Of a DNA stretch of 64,000 bases, positions 48,364-57,892 are shown piece by piece. Position numbers and translations under genes: made by a program. Position 1 is the first letter of the stretch. The number at the start of each line of letters is the position of its first letter. The stretch covers positions 1,054,001 to 1,118,000 of the forward strand of contig OY762279.1 in assembly GCA_963665455.1 (NCBI GenBank), given 5' to 3'. This DNA comes from VXNE01 sp963665455. Its GTDB lineage: Bacteria; Pseudomonadota; Gammaproteobacteria; Pseudomonadales; Azotimanducaceae. The notes below the pieces were generated by a model. The model was given only the letters and a program-made list of their open reading frames with translations. It did no database searches and was not told the origin of the DNA.

Positions 48364-50565
48364 TCAATCCAGGATTTCCAGATTCGCGAATTCCAGCATC
48401 AGCCATTTCGCGCCCACGTCTGCGAAGTTCACCTGCACGCGGGTCCGCGCGCCGTTGTCCTCGCTCTGCATGACCACGCCCTCGCCGAACTTCCCGTGGT
48501 GGACGCGCTGCCCGATGCGCAGGGCGGAACCGTCGTCCGGCTCGGCGGCGCGGGCACCGCCGCTGCCGAACCGCGCCCGCTTCACCGCGCCGCCGAGGCG
48601 CACCTCCCGCCACGTCTCCTCGGGGAGTTCGAACAGGAAGCGGGAAGCGGGATTGTACGAGTCCGTGCCGTACATCCACCGGGTTTCGGCCCGGGTCAGA
48701 TAGAGCTGCCGCATGGCGCGGGTGATGCCGACGTACGCGAGCCGCCGTTCCTCCTCCATGCGTCCGGGCTCGTCGCCGGAGCTCTTGCTCGGGAAGAGCC
48801 CCTCCTCCATGCCCGTGATGAAGACCAGCGGGAACTCCAGGCCCTTCGCGGAGTGGAGGGTCATCATCTGCACGGCGGCCCCCGCCTCCGCCTGGTACTC
48901 GCCCGACTCCAGGGCCGCCTGGTCGAGAAAGTCATCGAGGATCGAGGTCTCGTCCTCCTCGCCGCCATTCGCGCCGCGGGGGTCGAGTGGGAAGGTGCGG
49001 TCGTTCTCGAACCGGCGGCACGCCGCGACGAGTTCCTCCAGGTTCTCCTTGCGGGCGAGGCCCCGTTCCCCCGGCTCCTTCTGGTGATAGTCCATCAGGC
49101 CGCTGACCTCGATGCAGACCTGGGCGAGCTCGCGCAGCGAATGCGTGCCGGCCTCCGCCGCCATGTCGTCGATCAACGCCAGGAACGCGCCGATCGCGCT
49201 CGCCATCCGGCCGGGGAACAGCCGCTCCGCGATGCCCTCCTTCGCCGCCTGCCACAGGGAGATGCTCCGCTCGCGGGCGAGCGTACGGATGCCATCGACG
49301 GACTTCGCCCCGATCCCCCGGGGTGGGAGGTTGACGATGCGCTCGAAGGCCACGTCCGCGTGGCGCTGGTTCATCATGCGCATGTAGGCGAGGGCGTTCT
49401 TCACCTCGGCACGCTCGAAGAACCGGAGCCCCCCGTAGATACGATAGGGGATGTCCGCCCGCAGGAAGGCTTCCTCCAGGGGCCGGGACTGGGCGTTCGA
49501 GCGGTAGAGGACGGCGATCTCGTCGGCGCTGCTGCCGCCGTCGATCCACTCGTGGGAACGGTCCGCCACGAAGCGCGCCTCCTCGACTTCGTTGTAGGCG
49601 TCGTGGACGAGGATCGGGTCGCCGTCGCCCGCAGCGGTCCAGAGTTCCTTGCCGAGTCGGTCCGTGTTGTTGTCGATGAGCCCGTTGGCGGCCTTCAGGA
49701 TGGTGCCGGTGGAGCGGTAGTTCTGCTCGAGGCGCACGATCCGGGTGTCCCGGAAGTCCTGGGAGTAGCGGTGGATGTTCTCGATCTTGGCCCCGCGCCA
49801 GCCGTAGATGGACTGGTCGTCGTCGCCCACCGCCATCACGCTGCCGTCGTCCCCCGCGAGCACCCGGAGCGAGGCGTACTGGATCGTGTTCGTGTCCTGG
49901 AACTCGTCGACCAGGATGTGCGCGAAGCGGCTCCGGTAGTGCTCGAGGACGTCCGGCCGTTCGAGCCACATCTCGTGGCAGCGCAGCAGGAGTTCCGCGA
50001 AGTCCACCACTCCGCCCGCACGGCAGAGTTCCTCGTAGGCCTCGTAGATGCGCTTCTGGGTAACCAGGTAGTGGTCCTCGCCGGTCACGACTTCCCGGGC
50101 GCGCCGCCCCTCGTCCTTCTGGCCGTTGATGAACCAGCAGGCCTGGCGCGGCGGCCACTTCTGCTCGTCGAGGTCAAGCGACCGCAGCACCCGGCGCACG
50201 AGCCGCTGCTGATCGTCCGCGTCGATGATCTGGAAGTTCTGCGGCAGGCCGGCGTCCTCCCAGTGCATGCGCAGGAGCCGGTGCGCGATGCCGTGGAAGG
50301 TGCCCACCCACATGGCGCGGGGCGGGGCTTCGAGCAGGGCCTCCGTGCGGGACCGCATCTCTGCCGCCGCCTTGTTGGTGAACGTGACCGCGAGGACGCT
50401 GTGGGGACTCGCGCCCTCGGCCTCCACGAGCCACGCGATGCGGTGCACCAACACCCGCGTCTTGCCGCTGCCGGCCCCGGCGACGACGAGCAGGTTGCCC
50501 ACCGGCGCCGTCACCGCTTCGCGTTGGCGCTCGTTCAGGCCATCGAGGATGTGGGTGACGTCCAA
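48364..50565 (-). CDS. uvrD: DNA helicase II (UvrD/Rep family)
   Basis: 733-residue superfamily 1 3'-5' helicase for mismatch and nucleotide excision repair; E. coli UvrD is 720. LNERQREAVTAP (Q motif), Walker A AGAGSGKT (29-36), VTFTNKAAAEM, ILVDEFQDTN (DExx box), GDDDQSIYGWRGAKIENI, YRS, MTLHSAKGLEF and YVGITRAM are the ordered motifs. The C-terminal VHHGKFGEGVV fold (KOW-like RNA polymerase-binding tail) is present, as in E. coli UvrD. The stop of glmS lies just three bases upstream of its start. Confidence 0.96.
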   Translation of the reverse strand: MDVTHILDGLNERQREAVTAPVGNLLVVAGAGSGKTRVLVHRIAWLVEAEGASPHSVLAVTFTNKAAAEMRSRTEALLEAPPRAMWVGTFHGIAHRLLRMHWEDAGLPQNFQIIDADDQQRLVRRVLRSLDLDEQKWPPRQACWFINGQKDEGRRAREVVTGEDHYLVTQKRIYEAYEELCRAGGVVDFAELLLRCHEMWLERPDVLEHYRSRFAHILVDEFQDTNTIQYASLRVLAGDDGSVMAVGDDDQSIYGWRGAKIENIHRYSQDFRDTRIVRLEQNYRSTGTILKAANGLIDNNTDRLGKELWTAAGDGDPILVHDAYNEVEEARFVADRSHEWIDGGSSADEIAVLYRSNAQSRPLEEAFLRADIPYRIYGGLRFFERAEVKNALAYMRMMNQRHADVAFERIVNLPPRGIGAKSVDGIRTLARERSISLWQAAKEGIAERLFPGRMASAIGAFLALIDDMAAEAGTHSLRELAQVCIEVSGLMDYHQKEPGERGLARKENLEELVAACRRFENDRTFPLDPRGANGGEEDETSILDDFLDQAALESGEYQAEAGAAVQMMTLHSAKGLEFPLVFITGMEEGLFPSKSSGDEPGRMEEERRLAYVGITRAMRQLYLTRAETRWMYGTDSYNPASRFLFELPEETWREVRLGGAVKRARFGSGGARAAEPDDGSALRIGQRVHHGKFGEGVVMQSEDNGARTRVQVNFADVGAKWLMLEFANLEILD

Positions 50566-50568
50566 CGG

Positions 50569-52401
50569 CTACTCGACCGTCACCGATTTCGCCAGGTTTC
50601 TCGGCTGATCGACGTCGGTCCCCTTAAGCACGGCGACGTGATAGGCGAGCAGTTGCAGCGGGACCGCGTAGACGATGGGCGCGATCGCCTCGTGCACGTT
50701 CGGCACCTCGATGACCGTGACGCCGGGGGCCTCCTCGAAGCCGGTCTCCGAGTCCGCGAAGACGTAGAGCCGTCCGCCCCGCGCCCGCACTTCCTGAAGG
50801 TTCGAGCGCGTCTTCTCGAAGAGATCGTTGTTCGGCGCCACCGCCACCACGGGCATTTCGTCGGTGACGAGGGCCAGCGGCCCATGCTTGAGTTCCCCGG
50901 CGGGGTAGCCCTCGGCGTGGATGTAGGAAATCTCCTTCAGCTTGAGCGCGCCCTCGAGGGCGACCGGGAAGTGCGGGCCGCGGCCCAGGAAGAGGGCGTG
51001 CCGGCGCTCGACGAATTCCTCGGCCAGGAGTTGAATCCGCCCGTCCAGCGCGAGTGCGGCGTCCACCGCGTCACTCAGGCCGTGCAGTGCGGCCACGAGT
51101 TCCGCTTCCCGCTCGACGCTCATGCCGCGCCGACGGCCCAGCAAGATCGTCCACATCAGCGCGTCCACGAGCATCGCGGTGAACGCCTTGGTGGAGGCGA
51201 CGCCGATCTCCGCCCCGGCCTGCAGCATGATCGCCATGTCCGATTCGCGGACGAGCGAACTCATCGGCACGTTGCACACCGTCGCCGTATGGGCGAACCC
51301 GGCCTGCTTGGCGATCCGCAGCGCCGCCAATGTGTCCGCCGTCTCTCCAGACTGCGACAGCGTGAGGAAGAGGCTGCCGGGCAACGCCGACACCGCCCGG
51401 TAGCGCCACTCGCTCGCGATCTCCGCCTGGGCGGGGATGCCGACGTACTGCTCGATCCAGTGCCGCGCGATGCAGGCGGCGTAGTAGGCGGTGCCGCACG
51501 CCACCAGCGTCACGGCCTCGGTGTCGTCGAGAATCCCCGGCGCCCGGACGCCGAAGGCCGGTTCACGCACCCGTGCGTGGCCGAGCCGACCCTCCAGGGT
51601 GTCGCGCACGACGCGCGGCTGCTCGTAGATTTCCCGCTGCATGTGGTGGCGGTAGTTGCCCTTGTCGACCTCGTCGAAGACGTGCTCGACCCGCACCGTC
51701 GCCCGCACGACCGTCTCGTCCGCGGCGCTCCACACGCCGATGGAATCGCTGCGGATGTCCACCAGGTCCCCTTCCTCCAGGAAGATGAACCGGTCCGTCA
51801 CCGGCCGCAGCGCGAGCACGTCCGACGCGATGAAGTTCTCCTCGATGCCGACGCCGATGACGAGGGGGCTGCCGAGGCGCGCGCCGATCATCCGTCCCGG
51901 CTCGTCCCGGCAGATGACGCCGATGGCGTACGCGCCCTCAAGACGCTTGACCGTGGCCCGCACCGCGGCGAGGAGGTCTCCCTCCCGCTCGTAGTAGTGG
52001 TCGATGAGGTGGACGATGACCTCGGCGTCGGTCTCGGACTCGAAGTGGTAGCCCGCCGCGATCATCTCGTCGCGGAGCGGTTCGAAGCCCTCGATGATGC
52101 CGTTGTGCACGAGAGCGATGCGGCCGTTCGAAAGATGCGGGTGCGCGTTCGCCTCGCTCGGCACGCCGTGGGTGGCCCAGCGCGTATGGGCGATGCCGGT
52201 GGTGCCGCGCACCGGGTGCTCCCTCAGGCTGTCGGCGAGCATGCCCACCTTGCCCTCGGTGCGCCGGCGATCGATGCAGGGATCGTCCGTGACCACCGCG
52301 AGCCCCGCGGAGTCATAGCCCCGGTATTCGAGACGCTGCAACCCCTCAAGCAGGATGCCGGGGACGTTCCGATACGCGACCGCGCCGACGATGCCACACA
52401 T
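50569..52401 (-). CDS. glmS: Glutamine-fructose-6-phosphate aminotransferase
   Basis: First step of UDP-GlcNAc synthesis, making glucosamine-6-phosphate from fructose-6-phosphate and glutamine. ATG 52401 gives 610 residues (E. coli 609). The N-terminal glutaminase domain begins MCGIVGAVAYR with the nucleophile Cys2, followed by GIAHTRWATHG and HNGIIEGF. The isomerase part holds two SIS domains with LTLSQSGETADTLAAL, ACGTAYYAA and EIGVASTKAF, and ends DQPRNLAKSVTVE. It follows glmU by seven bases; no glmS ribozyme or GlmZ-type leader is evident in this short gap. Confidence 0.97.
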   Translation of the reverse strand: MCGIVGAVAYRNVPGILLEGLQRLEYRGYDSAGLAVVTDDPCIDRRRTEGKVGMLADSLREHPVRGTTGIAHTRWATHGVPSEANAHPHLSNGRIALVHNGIIEGFEPLRDEMIAAGYHFESETDAEVIVHLIDHYYEREGDLLAAVRATVKRLEGAYAIGVICRDEPGRMIGARLGSPLVIGVGIEENFIASDVLALRPVTDRFIFLEEGDLVDIRSDSIGVWSAADETVVRATVRVEHVFDEVDKGNYRHHMQREIYEQPRVVRDTLEGRLGHARVREPAFGVRAPGILDDTEAVTLVACGTAYYAACIARHWIEQYVGIPAQAEIASEWRYRAVSALPGSLFLTLSQSGETADTLAALRIAKQAGFAHTATVCNVPMSSLVRESDMAIMLQAGAEIGVASTKAFTAMLVDALMWTILLGRRRGMSVEREAELVAALHGLSDAVDAALALDGRIQLLAEEFVERRHALFLGRGPHFPVALEGALKLKEISYIHAEGYPAGELKHGPLALVTDEMPVVAVAPNNDLFEKTRSNLQEVRARGGRLYVFADSETGFEEAPGVTVIEVPNVHEAIAPIVYAVPLQLLAYHVAVLKGTDVDQPRNLAKSVTVE

Positions 52402-52408
52402 GGCCGCC

Positions 52409-53782
52409 CTACCGCTTCCGCTTGGCCGGTGGCTTCCAGCCCTTGATGTTGCGCTGGCGGGCCCGGCCCACCGCGAGGTGTTCCGCCCCGACGCGGGTGG
52501 TGATGGTCGAACCCGCGCCGATGTAGGCCCCGTCCTCGACCTCGAGGGGGGCCACGAGGGTGGCGTTCGTGCCCACGAAGACCTCGTCGCCGATGCGGGT
52601 TTCGTGCTTGTCGACGCCGTCGTAGTTGCAGGTGATCGTCCCCGCGCCGATGTTGGAGCGTTCGCCGACGAACGCATCGCCCAAATAGGCGAGATGGCTC
52701 GCCTTGGTGCCCGCGCCCAGGCGGGCCTTCTTCGTCTCGACGAAGTTGCCGATACGGGTGTCTGCTCCGAGTTCCGTGCCCGGACGCAACCGCGCGAACG
52801 GTCCCACCGAGGCGCCACGGTCGATGCGCGCGCCGTCGATCACCGTGTGGGGCTCCACGGTCACGCCGTCGGCCAGCACCGAATCGCGAATCACGCAGTG
52901 GGGGCCGATGCGGACGTCCGTCCCGAGTTCGACGTTGCCTTCCAGGACGACGCCCACGTCGATGTCGCAGTCCACGCCCGCGCGCAGCGTGCCGCGCAGG
53001 TCGAACCGCGCCGGGTCCCGCAACGTGACGCCGGACCGCATGGCCGCTTCCGCGTTGCGGCGTTGATGGCGGCGTTCGGCGTGCGCGAGTTGGGCACGGT
53101 CGTTGACGCCCAGCACCTCGTCCGGATCAGCCGCTTGGCACGCGGCCACGGGCATCCCCGCGGCGACGGCCCCAGCGATGACGTCCGTGAGGTAGTACTC
53201 CCCCTGGGCATTGGCGTTGTCGATTTCGGAGACCAGCCGGGCCAGCAGCCCGCCCGGGGCGGCGAGGATGCCGGTGTTGATCTCGGTGATGGCCCGCTGA
53301 TCGTCCGTGGCGTCCCGGTCCTCGATGATCGCCGCCACGCCCCCATCGGGGTCTCGCACGATGCGCCCGAGGCCTTCCGGGTGCGGCGTTTCGGCCGTGA
53401 CGAGCGCGATGCCTCCGCTGTCCTTGCAGGCGGCGATGCAGGCTTCGAGGGTGGCCGTCCCGACCAAGGGAACGTCCGCGTAGAGCACGAGCACGGTGGC
53501 TTCGCCGGACAGGCCGGGCAGCGCCTGAAGCACCGCGTGACCGGAGCCCAACTGCTCCGATTGATGCACCCAGGCAAGGTCGCACTCGTCCGCGTAGCGT
53601 CCCCGGATTTCCTCCGCCCCCGCGCCCACCACCACGTGCAGGCGTTCGGGCGAGAGGGCGCGGGCCGTCTCCAGCACGTGGCTCAGCATGGGCCGCCCGC
53701 CGATCTCGTGCAGCACCTTCGGCCGGTTCGACCGCATGCGGGTGCCTTGTCCGGCGGCCAGGACGATGACTTCGAGCCCCAT
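52409..53782 (-). CDS. glmU: Bifunctional UDP-GlcNAc pyrophosphorylase/GlcN-1-P acetyltransferase
   Basis: 457-residue GlmU (E. coli 456). The N-terminal uridylyltransferase has LAAGQGTRMRSNRPKVL (8-24), VLYADVPLV and GEYYLTDV; the C-terminal left-handed beta-helix acetyltransferase has the hexapeptide repeats (IGNFVETKKA, KASHLAYLGDAFVGERSNIGAGTITCNYDG, FVGTNATLVAPL). All catalytic regions are visible. It is first in the leftward glmU-glmS-uvrD-dctP run. A TATAAT element lies 28 bp upstream. Confidence 0.97.
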   Translation of the reverse strand: MGLEVIVLAAGQGTRMRSNRPKVLHEIGGRPMLSHVLETARALSPERLHVVVGAGAEEIRGRYADECDLAWVHQSEQLGSGHAVLQALPGLSGEATVLVLYADVPLVGTATLEACIAACKDSGGIALVTAETPHPEGLGRIVRDPDGGVAAIIEDRDATDDQRAITEINTGILAAPGGLLARLVSEIDNANAQGEYYLTDVIAGAVAAGMPVAACQAADPDEVLGVNDRAQLAHAERRHQRRNAEAAMRSGVTLRDPARFDLRGTLRAGVDCDIDVGVVLEGNVELGTDVRIGPHCVIRDSVLADGVTVEPHTVIDGARIDRGASVGPFARLRPGTELGADTRIGNFVETKKARLGAGTKASHLAYLGDAFVGERSNIGAGTITCNYDGVDKHETRIGDEVFVGTNATLVAPLEVEDGAYIGAGSTITTRVGAEHLAVGRARQRNIKGWKPPAKRKR

Positions 53783-53809
53783 CGGGGAATCCGCGCGGCG
53801 AAAGGCCGG

Positions 53810-53815
53810 ATTATA
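53810..53815 (-). promoter_or_regulatory. -10 element for the glmU operon
   Basis: Perfect TATAAT on the minus strand, 28 bp from the glmU ATG; the -35 is poor. Expected to drive glmU-glmS-uvrD and perhaps dctP. Confidence 0.55.
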
Positions 53816-53930
53816 GGGCCGTCCGCGATACCCCGCGTGCGTGCGCACCGCGTTTGACCATCGTCGGCGGAACGTGTGAGGCTTGCGCCGGCCCTTGTCG
53901 GGCTGCGTACACAATCAGGGGAGCGACACC

Positions 53931-54419
53931 ATGACCACCGGTTCCAGCGAATACCACGACGGCATCCTGCTCGCGTGGCAGGGAGAGCATTGGGGCAAGG
54001 CCTTCCTCGACCAGCTCGCCGAACGCACGGACGACGCCGGCCAGCGCGCCAAGTGGCAGGTCCTCGCGCAACTGGAGGAAGCGACGGGCAACGCCTTGAC
54101 CCCATTGGTGGACGACTCCGCGGAGCCGGACCCCGAGGGATATCGACAGGTCGACGCCTTCGTGGACGAGTACGCGAAGCTGTCCTGGGCGGAGGCGATG
54201 GAGCAGATGATGACCCTGCTCGACCCCGCCATCGAGCGCTTCGAGCGGCTCCTGGCGCTGGCGCCCGAGGAGGACCGCGACACCGTGCAGATCCTCGTCG
54301 ACCACGAACTGGCCCTCAAGCGCTTCGCGGAGCGGGAACTCGCGGGAGACCCCGAGACGTCCCTGGATCCGGTACGCGCCGTCATCGAGCGGGCCCGCGC
54401 GGCCCAACCGACCACCTGA
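53931..54419 (+). CDS. All-helical protein of unknown function, possibly ferritin-like
   Basis: 162 residues from ATG 53931 with a good AGGGGAG ribosome site. It is nearly all alpha-helical and acidic. Glu and His pairs (GEHWGKAFLDQLAER, KWQVLAQLEEATG, LVDHELALKRFAERE) are spaced as in four-helix ferritin-like di-metal proteins, but I cannot name a family, and this reading is tentative. No signal peptide or membrane span. It precedes the PNPOx-like gene by 13 bp, so both may be co-expressed and act in redox or stress biology. Confidence 0.7.
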   Translation: MTTGSSEYHDGILLAWQGEHWGKAFLDQLAERTDDAGQRAKWQVLAQLEEATGNALTPLVDDSAEPDPEGYRQVDAFVDEYAKLSWAEAMEQMMTLLDPAIERFERLLALAPEEDRDTVQILVDHELALKRFAERELAGDPETSLDPVRAVIERARAAQPTT

Positions 54420-54432
54420 CCGGGAGAGGCAC

Positions 54433-54855
54433 ATGACCTCCGTCACGCAAGAAGACAAGGAAACCTTCCTAGGCGAACTGCACGTCGGCGTCCTGTCGAT
54501 CACGCGGGAGAACCGCGGCCCCCTGACCGCGCCCATCTGGTACTGCTACGAGCCGGGCGGGGATCTGTGGGTGATGATCGGGCGGAACTCGCTCAAGGCG
54601 AAGCTGCTGGAGGTCGGGACGCGCGTGTCCCTGTGCGCGCAGAAGGAGGAACCGCCGTACGCGTACGTCACCGCGGAAGGCCCCGTCGTGGGGATCGCCG
54701 AGGGTACGCACGCGGACATCCTGCAGCTCGCCACCCGCTACGTGGGCGAGGAGGGCGGCAAAACGTACGCCGAGAACATGCGGACCGCCGATAGCCTCAC
54801 CGTCACGGTCCGGCCGGAGACCTGGCTCGCCGTGGACTACGCGGGCGAGCAGTAG
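54433..54855 (+). CDS. Pyridoxamine-5'-phosphate-oxidase-like (split-barrel) flavin protein
   Basis: 140-residue small beta-barrel protein. The start (LGELHVGVLSITRENRGPLTAPIWY) and WVMIGRNSLKAKLLEVGTRVSLCAQKEEPPYAYVTAEGPV fit the PNPOx-like FMN/F420-binding superfamily. Members bind FMN, F420 or heme; the ligand is not determinable here. It lies between the possibly ferritin-like gene and DUF1697. It is too short to be a true PdxH. Confidence 0.82.
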   Translation: MTSVTQEDKETFLGELHVGVLSITRENRGPLTAPIWYCYEPGGDLWVMIGRNSLKAKLLEVGTRVSLCAQKEEPPYAYVTAEGPVVGIAEGTHADILQLATRYVGEEGGKTYAENMRTADSLTVTVRPETWLAVDYAGEQ

Positions 54856-54888
54856 GCCGCCGCGCCGAGGTCGCCGTCGTCGGTTGAC

Positions 54889-55419
54889 GTGACCACAAGC
54901 GTCGCCCTCCTCCGGGGCATCAACGTCGGCGGCAGGAACTCCGTCGCCATGGCCGACCTGCGGCGCATCCTGGAGCGCCTCGGCTGCGCCGCGGTGCGTA
55001 CCTATATCCAGAGCGGCAACGTCGTGTTCGACGCACCGGACGGGGGCGAGGTGTCCGCATCGACGATGGCGTCCGCCGTAAAGGCGGAGACCGGCGTCGA
55101 AGCGCGGGTGCTGGTGCTGACCGCGGCCGAGTTCCGGCGGGCCGCCGAGCACAACCCGTTCGCCGGCGAAGACGGCGGGACCGTGCACTTGTTCTTCCTA
55201 GAGTCCGTGCCGCCTGATCCGGACCTGGATGCGATCCGGGGACTGTGCAGGGACTCCGAGCGATGGCTGCTCACGGACGCGGTGTTCTACCTCCACGCGC
55301 CCGAGGGCATCGCCCGGTCGAAGCTCGCCGCCGCGGTCGAGCGGAAGCTCGGCGTCGCCGCGACGGCGCGCAACTGGCGCACGGTCCGCAAGGTGCTGGA
55401 GCTGGCGGAGGCGGCCTGA
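54889..55419 (+). CDS. DUF1697 family protein
   Basis: 176 residues from GTG 54889. The opening VALLRGINVGGRNSVAMADLR and YIQSGNVVFDAP are the diagnostic DUF1697 signature; FAGEDGGTVHLFFLE and the C-terminal NWRTVRKVLELAE also match. Function unknown. It ends three bases from the convergent alpha/beta-hydrolase gene. Confidence 0.92.
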   Translation: MTTSVALLRGINVGGRNSVAMADLRRILERLGCAAVRTYIQSGNVVFDAPDGGEVSASTMASAVKAETGVEARVLVLTAAEFRRAAEHNPFAGEDGGTVHLFFLESVPPDPDLDAIRGLCRDSERWLLTDAVFYLHAPEGIARSKLAAAVERKLGVAATARNWRTVRKVLELAEAA

Positions 55420-55422
55420 CGG

Positions 55423-56313
55423 TTAAGAGCGCACCGGTTCCGAGGCCGACCGCACGGCCCCGATGTTGTCGCCGCTGTCTTCCGGCCGCGGCCCCCAGCG
55501 CCCGGCTTCCGCCCGGGCGAGGAACTCCGCGACGACCGCGTTGAACGCCGCCGGCTCCTCCAGGTTGCACGCGTGTCCCGTATGCGGCAGCACCGAAAGC
55601 CCGCACCCCGGCACGGTGCGCTTGAGAAACAGCGACGGGTTGATGCAGGGATCATCCTCGTCGCCACAGACGACCAGCAGCGGGACCTCGAGCCGGGCGA
55701 GGTCCGCCTCGCGGGTGTACAGGCTCGGGCGCCGGCCCTGGAAGGCGCGCAGGGTGTTGGCCGACCCCTTGGCCGAATGCGCGAGGAAGAGCGCGGCGAA
55801 ACGCTCCCAACCACTCGGGTCCTTCTCCCGAAAGCGAATCCGCGCGGGGCCTCGCACGTATGCCTCCATCGACGCCATGCCCTGCGCCTCCAGCGCATCC
55901 GCGCGGGCGTCCATGTCTTCGAGGAAGGACTCCGGGGCGTCGCTGCCCGTGCCCACGCCCGCGGCCACCACCGCGCGGCACCGTTCGGGATGGGCCAGGG
56001 CGAACTGCACCGCCGTGTAGGCACCCATCGAGAGTCCGCAGACATGCGCCTGGTCGATGTCCATCGCGTCCAGCAGCCCGAGCAGGACGGCCACCTGCCG
56101 GTCCCAGGTGTACTCGCGCCAGTCGGCACGCACCTCGGACGGCGGATAGCCCTTAGCGTTGTAGGCGAACACCCGGTAGAAGCGCGAGAAGTAGCTGACC
56201 TGCGTTTCCCAGCTCTCCAGGCTGCCCGCGAACTCGTGACAGAAGACCAGCGGTGTCCCGCTGCCGACTTCCAGGTATTCGATGCGGGCGCCGTCGAGTG
56301 TCAGATTCGGCAT
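55423..56313 (-). CDS. Alpha/beta hydrolase
   Basis: 296-residue alpha/beta-hydrolase-fold enzyme starting at ATG 56313 (MPNLTLDGARIEYLEVG). The nucleophile elbow is GLSMG (Ser95), with an Asp in CGDEDDP and His in HTGHACN completing the triad; the oxyanion HEFAGS replaces the usual HGxPG/HGF. Resembles enol-lactonase or esterase-type enzymes of aromatic degradation, but substrate is unknown. It diverges from the sugar symporter gene. Confidence 0.85.
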   Translation of the reverse strand: MPNLTLDGARIEYLEVGSGTPLVFCHEFAGSLESWETQVSYFSRFYRVFAYNAKGYPPSEVRADWREYTWDRQVAVLLGLLDAMDIDQAHVCGLSMGAYTAVQFALAHPERCRAVVAAGVGTGSDAPESFLEDMDARADALEAQGMASMEAYVRGPARIRFREKDPSGWERFAALFLAHSAKGSANTLRAFQGRRPSLYTREADLARLEVPLLVVCGDEDDPCINPSLFLKRTVPGCGLSVLPHTGHACNLEEPAAFNAVVAEFLARAEAGRWGPRPEDSGDNIGAVRSASEPVRS

Positions 56314-56369
56314 CGGATTGTCTCCCCAGGGGTGCCAACGGTGCTCACGATAGCAGTCAGGCCGTCCCA

Positions 56370-56375
56370 TACAAT
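56370..56375 (+). promoter_or_regulatory. -10 element for the GPH symporter, near-leaderless
   Basis: TACAAT (five of six) ends eight bases before the ATG at 56384. Transcription would start within one or two bases of the start codon. -35 weak. Confidence 0.4.
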
Positions 56376-56383
56376 GGCTGGGC

Positions 56384-57856
56384 ATGAGTGAGCCCGCAGC
56401 TCAGTACCCTTCCGGACGCCGCCGCAAGCTCTCGCGCCCGGCGAAGCTCGCGTTCGCGTCCGGCTCCCTCGAAGAAGCGATGGTCGGCGCCGCCGGCATC
56501 GCGACGATGCTCTTCTACAACCAGGTGCTCGGCGTCTCGGCGGCGCTCTGCGGCACCGCGTTCCTGATCGCGAGCATCGTCGACGCCGTATCCGACCCGA
56601 CGGTCGGGGCGCTGTCCGACAGCGTGCGCACGCGCTGGGGACGCCGCCACCCGTTCATGTTCCTCTCGGCACTGCCCCTCGGCGTGAGCTTCTACTGCCT
56701 TTACCAGCCGCCGGACCTCTCCGAGTTCGGCCTGTTCCTCTGGTTCACGGCGTTCTTCGTGGTGCTCCGCATCGCCAAGACCTTCTACACCGTCCCGCAC
56801 GCCGCGCTCGGCGCCGAACTGACGGACGACTACGACGAACGCACGTCGATCTTCGCTTGGAACTGGGTGGTCATGAACATCGGCAGCATCGTGCTGACGG
56901 CGTTCGTGCTGATGGTCATCTTCCCGACCACGGCCGAGTACGACAACGGGCTGCTGAACGCCCGGCGCTACGAGTGGCTCGCCGTCATCGGGGGCGTCTT
57001 CGTGGCCGCGATGGTCCTGATCTGCACCCTGACGACGGCCAACCAGATCCCGCACCTGCACCAGCAACTCGCCGCCCTTCCGGACGAGGCGCGGGAACGC
57101 TACCGGCGCTTCTTCCGGGATCTCTTCGAGAACCTGGGCGGCCTGTTCCGCAACCGCTCCTATGTCTCGATGTTCGCCTGCTGGGTCGTGCTGTCCATCA
57201 CCGGCGGGATCAAGGGGGTGGTCGTCACCTACGCCTTCATCTACGGCTTCGAGTTCACGTCCGAGGAGATCACGCTGCAGCAGGTGGTGCGCGTCCCCGG
57301 CGCGTTTCTCGGGATCGTGCTCTGCGCCTGGCTGACGCGGCTCATCGACAAGAAGTACAGCGTCATCGCGCTCTGCTACACGGCCGCGTTCCTGGTCGGC
57401 CTGCCGTTCTGCCTGCGCCTGGCCGGCTGGTTCCCGGAGAACCACACGGTCGCCCTGCTCGTCGCGTTCTTCGGCATCTGGGTGATCGGCTACATCCCCT
57501 TCCAGTCCGTCTCCATCGTCATCGACTCCTGCCTCTCCGACATCGCGGACGAGCACGAGCTCGCGACGGGGAACCGCGCCGAGGGCATGATCTTCGCCCT
57601 GCGCACGTTCGGGGCCAAGATGACGGCGGGCTTCGGCGGGCTCTTCGCGGGGTTCGGCCTCGAGATCATCGGCTTCCCCGAGCGGGCCGACGTAGCGACG
57701 CTGGCGCCGGAGGTGATCGACGGCCTGCTCTTCATGATCGGCCCGCTCTATTGGATCATCGTGTTCGGCGGGCTCGGGCTCGCGTTCCTGTACAACATCG
57801 ACCGCGAGCGGCACGCCGCGATCCTACAGGGGTTGGAGGCGCGCCGGAGCGCGTGA
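56384..57856 (+). CDS. GPH-type (MelB-like) sugar:cation symporter
   Basis: 490-residue major-facilitator-fold transporter of the glycoside-pentoside-hexuronide family, about 12 membrane helices. The signature SIVDAVSDPTVGALSDSVRTRWGRRHPFMF (about 64-92) with the conserved acidic and Arg residues is clear, as is KTFYTVPHAALGAEL. The middle loop has a PDEARERYRRFFRDL amphipathic stretch. The sugar or glycoside carried is unknown. No sugar catabolic gene is adjacent, apart from the GST 37 bp downstream. Confidence 0.9.
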   Translation: MSEPAAQYPSGRRRKLSRPAKLAFASGSLEEAMVGAAGIATMLFYNQVLGVSAALCGTAFLIASIVDAVSDPTVGALSDSVRTRWGRRHPFMFLSALPLGVSFYCLYQPPDLSEFGLFLWFTAFFVVLRIAKTFYTVPHAALGAELTDDYDERTSIFAWNWVVMNIGSIVLTAFVLMVIFPTTAEYDNGLLNARRYEWLAVIGGVFVAAMVLICTLTTANQIPHLHQQLAALPDEARERYRRFFRDLFENLGGLFRNRSYVSMFACWVVLSITGGIKGVVVTYAFIYGFEFTSEEITLQQVVRVPGAFLGIVLCAWLTRLIDKKYSVIALCYTAAFLVGLPFCLRLAGWFPENHTVALLVAFFGIWVIGYIPFQSVSIVIDSCLSDIADEHELATGNRAEGMIFALRTFGAKMTAGFGGLFAGFGLEIIGFPERADVATLAPEVIDGLLFMIGPLYWIIVFGGLGLAFLYNIDRERHAAILQGLEARRSA

Positions 57857-57892
57857 GGCCAGGCCAAGGCAGTCCATCGAGAGACGGTTCCC

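Noticed and set aside
48496..52446. 1316-codon open frame on the plus strand
   Set aside because: It runs antisense to uvrD and most of glmS, which have clear family motifs. In GC-rich DNA, antisense frames are often free of stops; its low-complexity His/Arg/Asp/Val-rich translation has no family resemblance.
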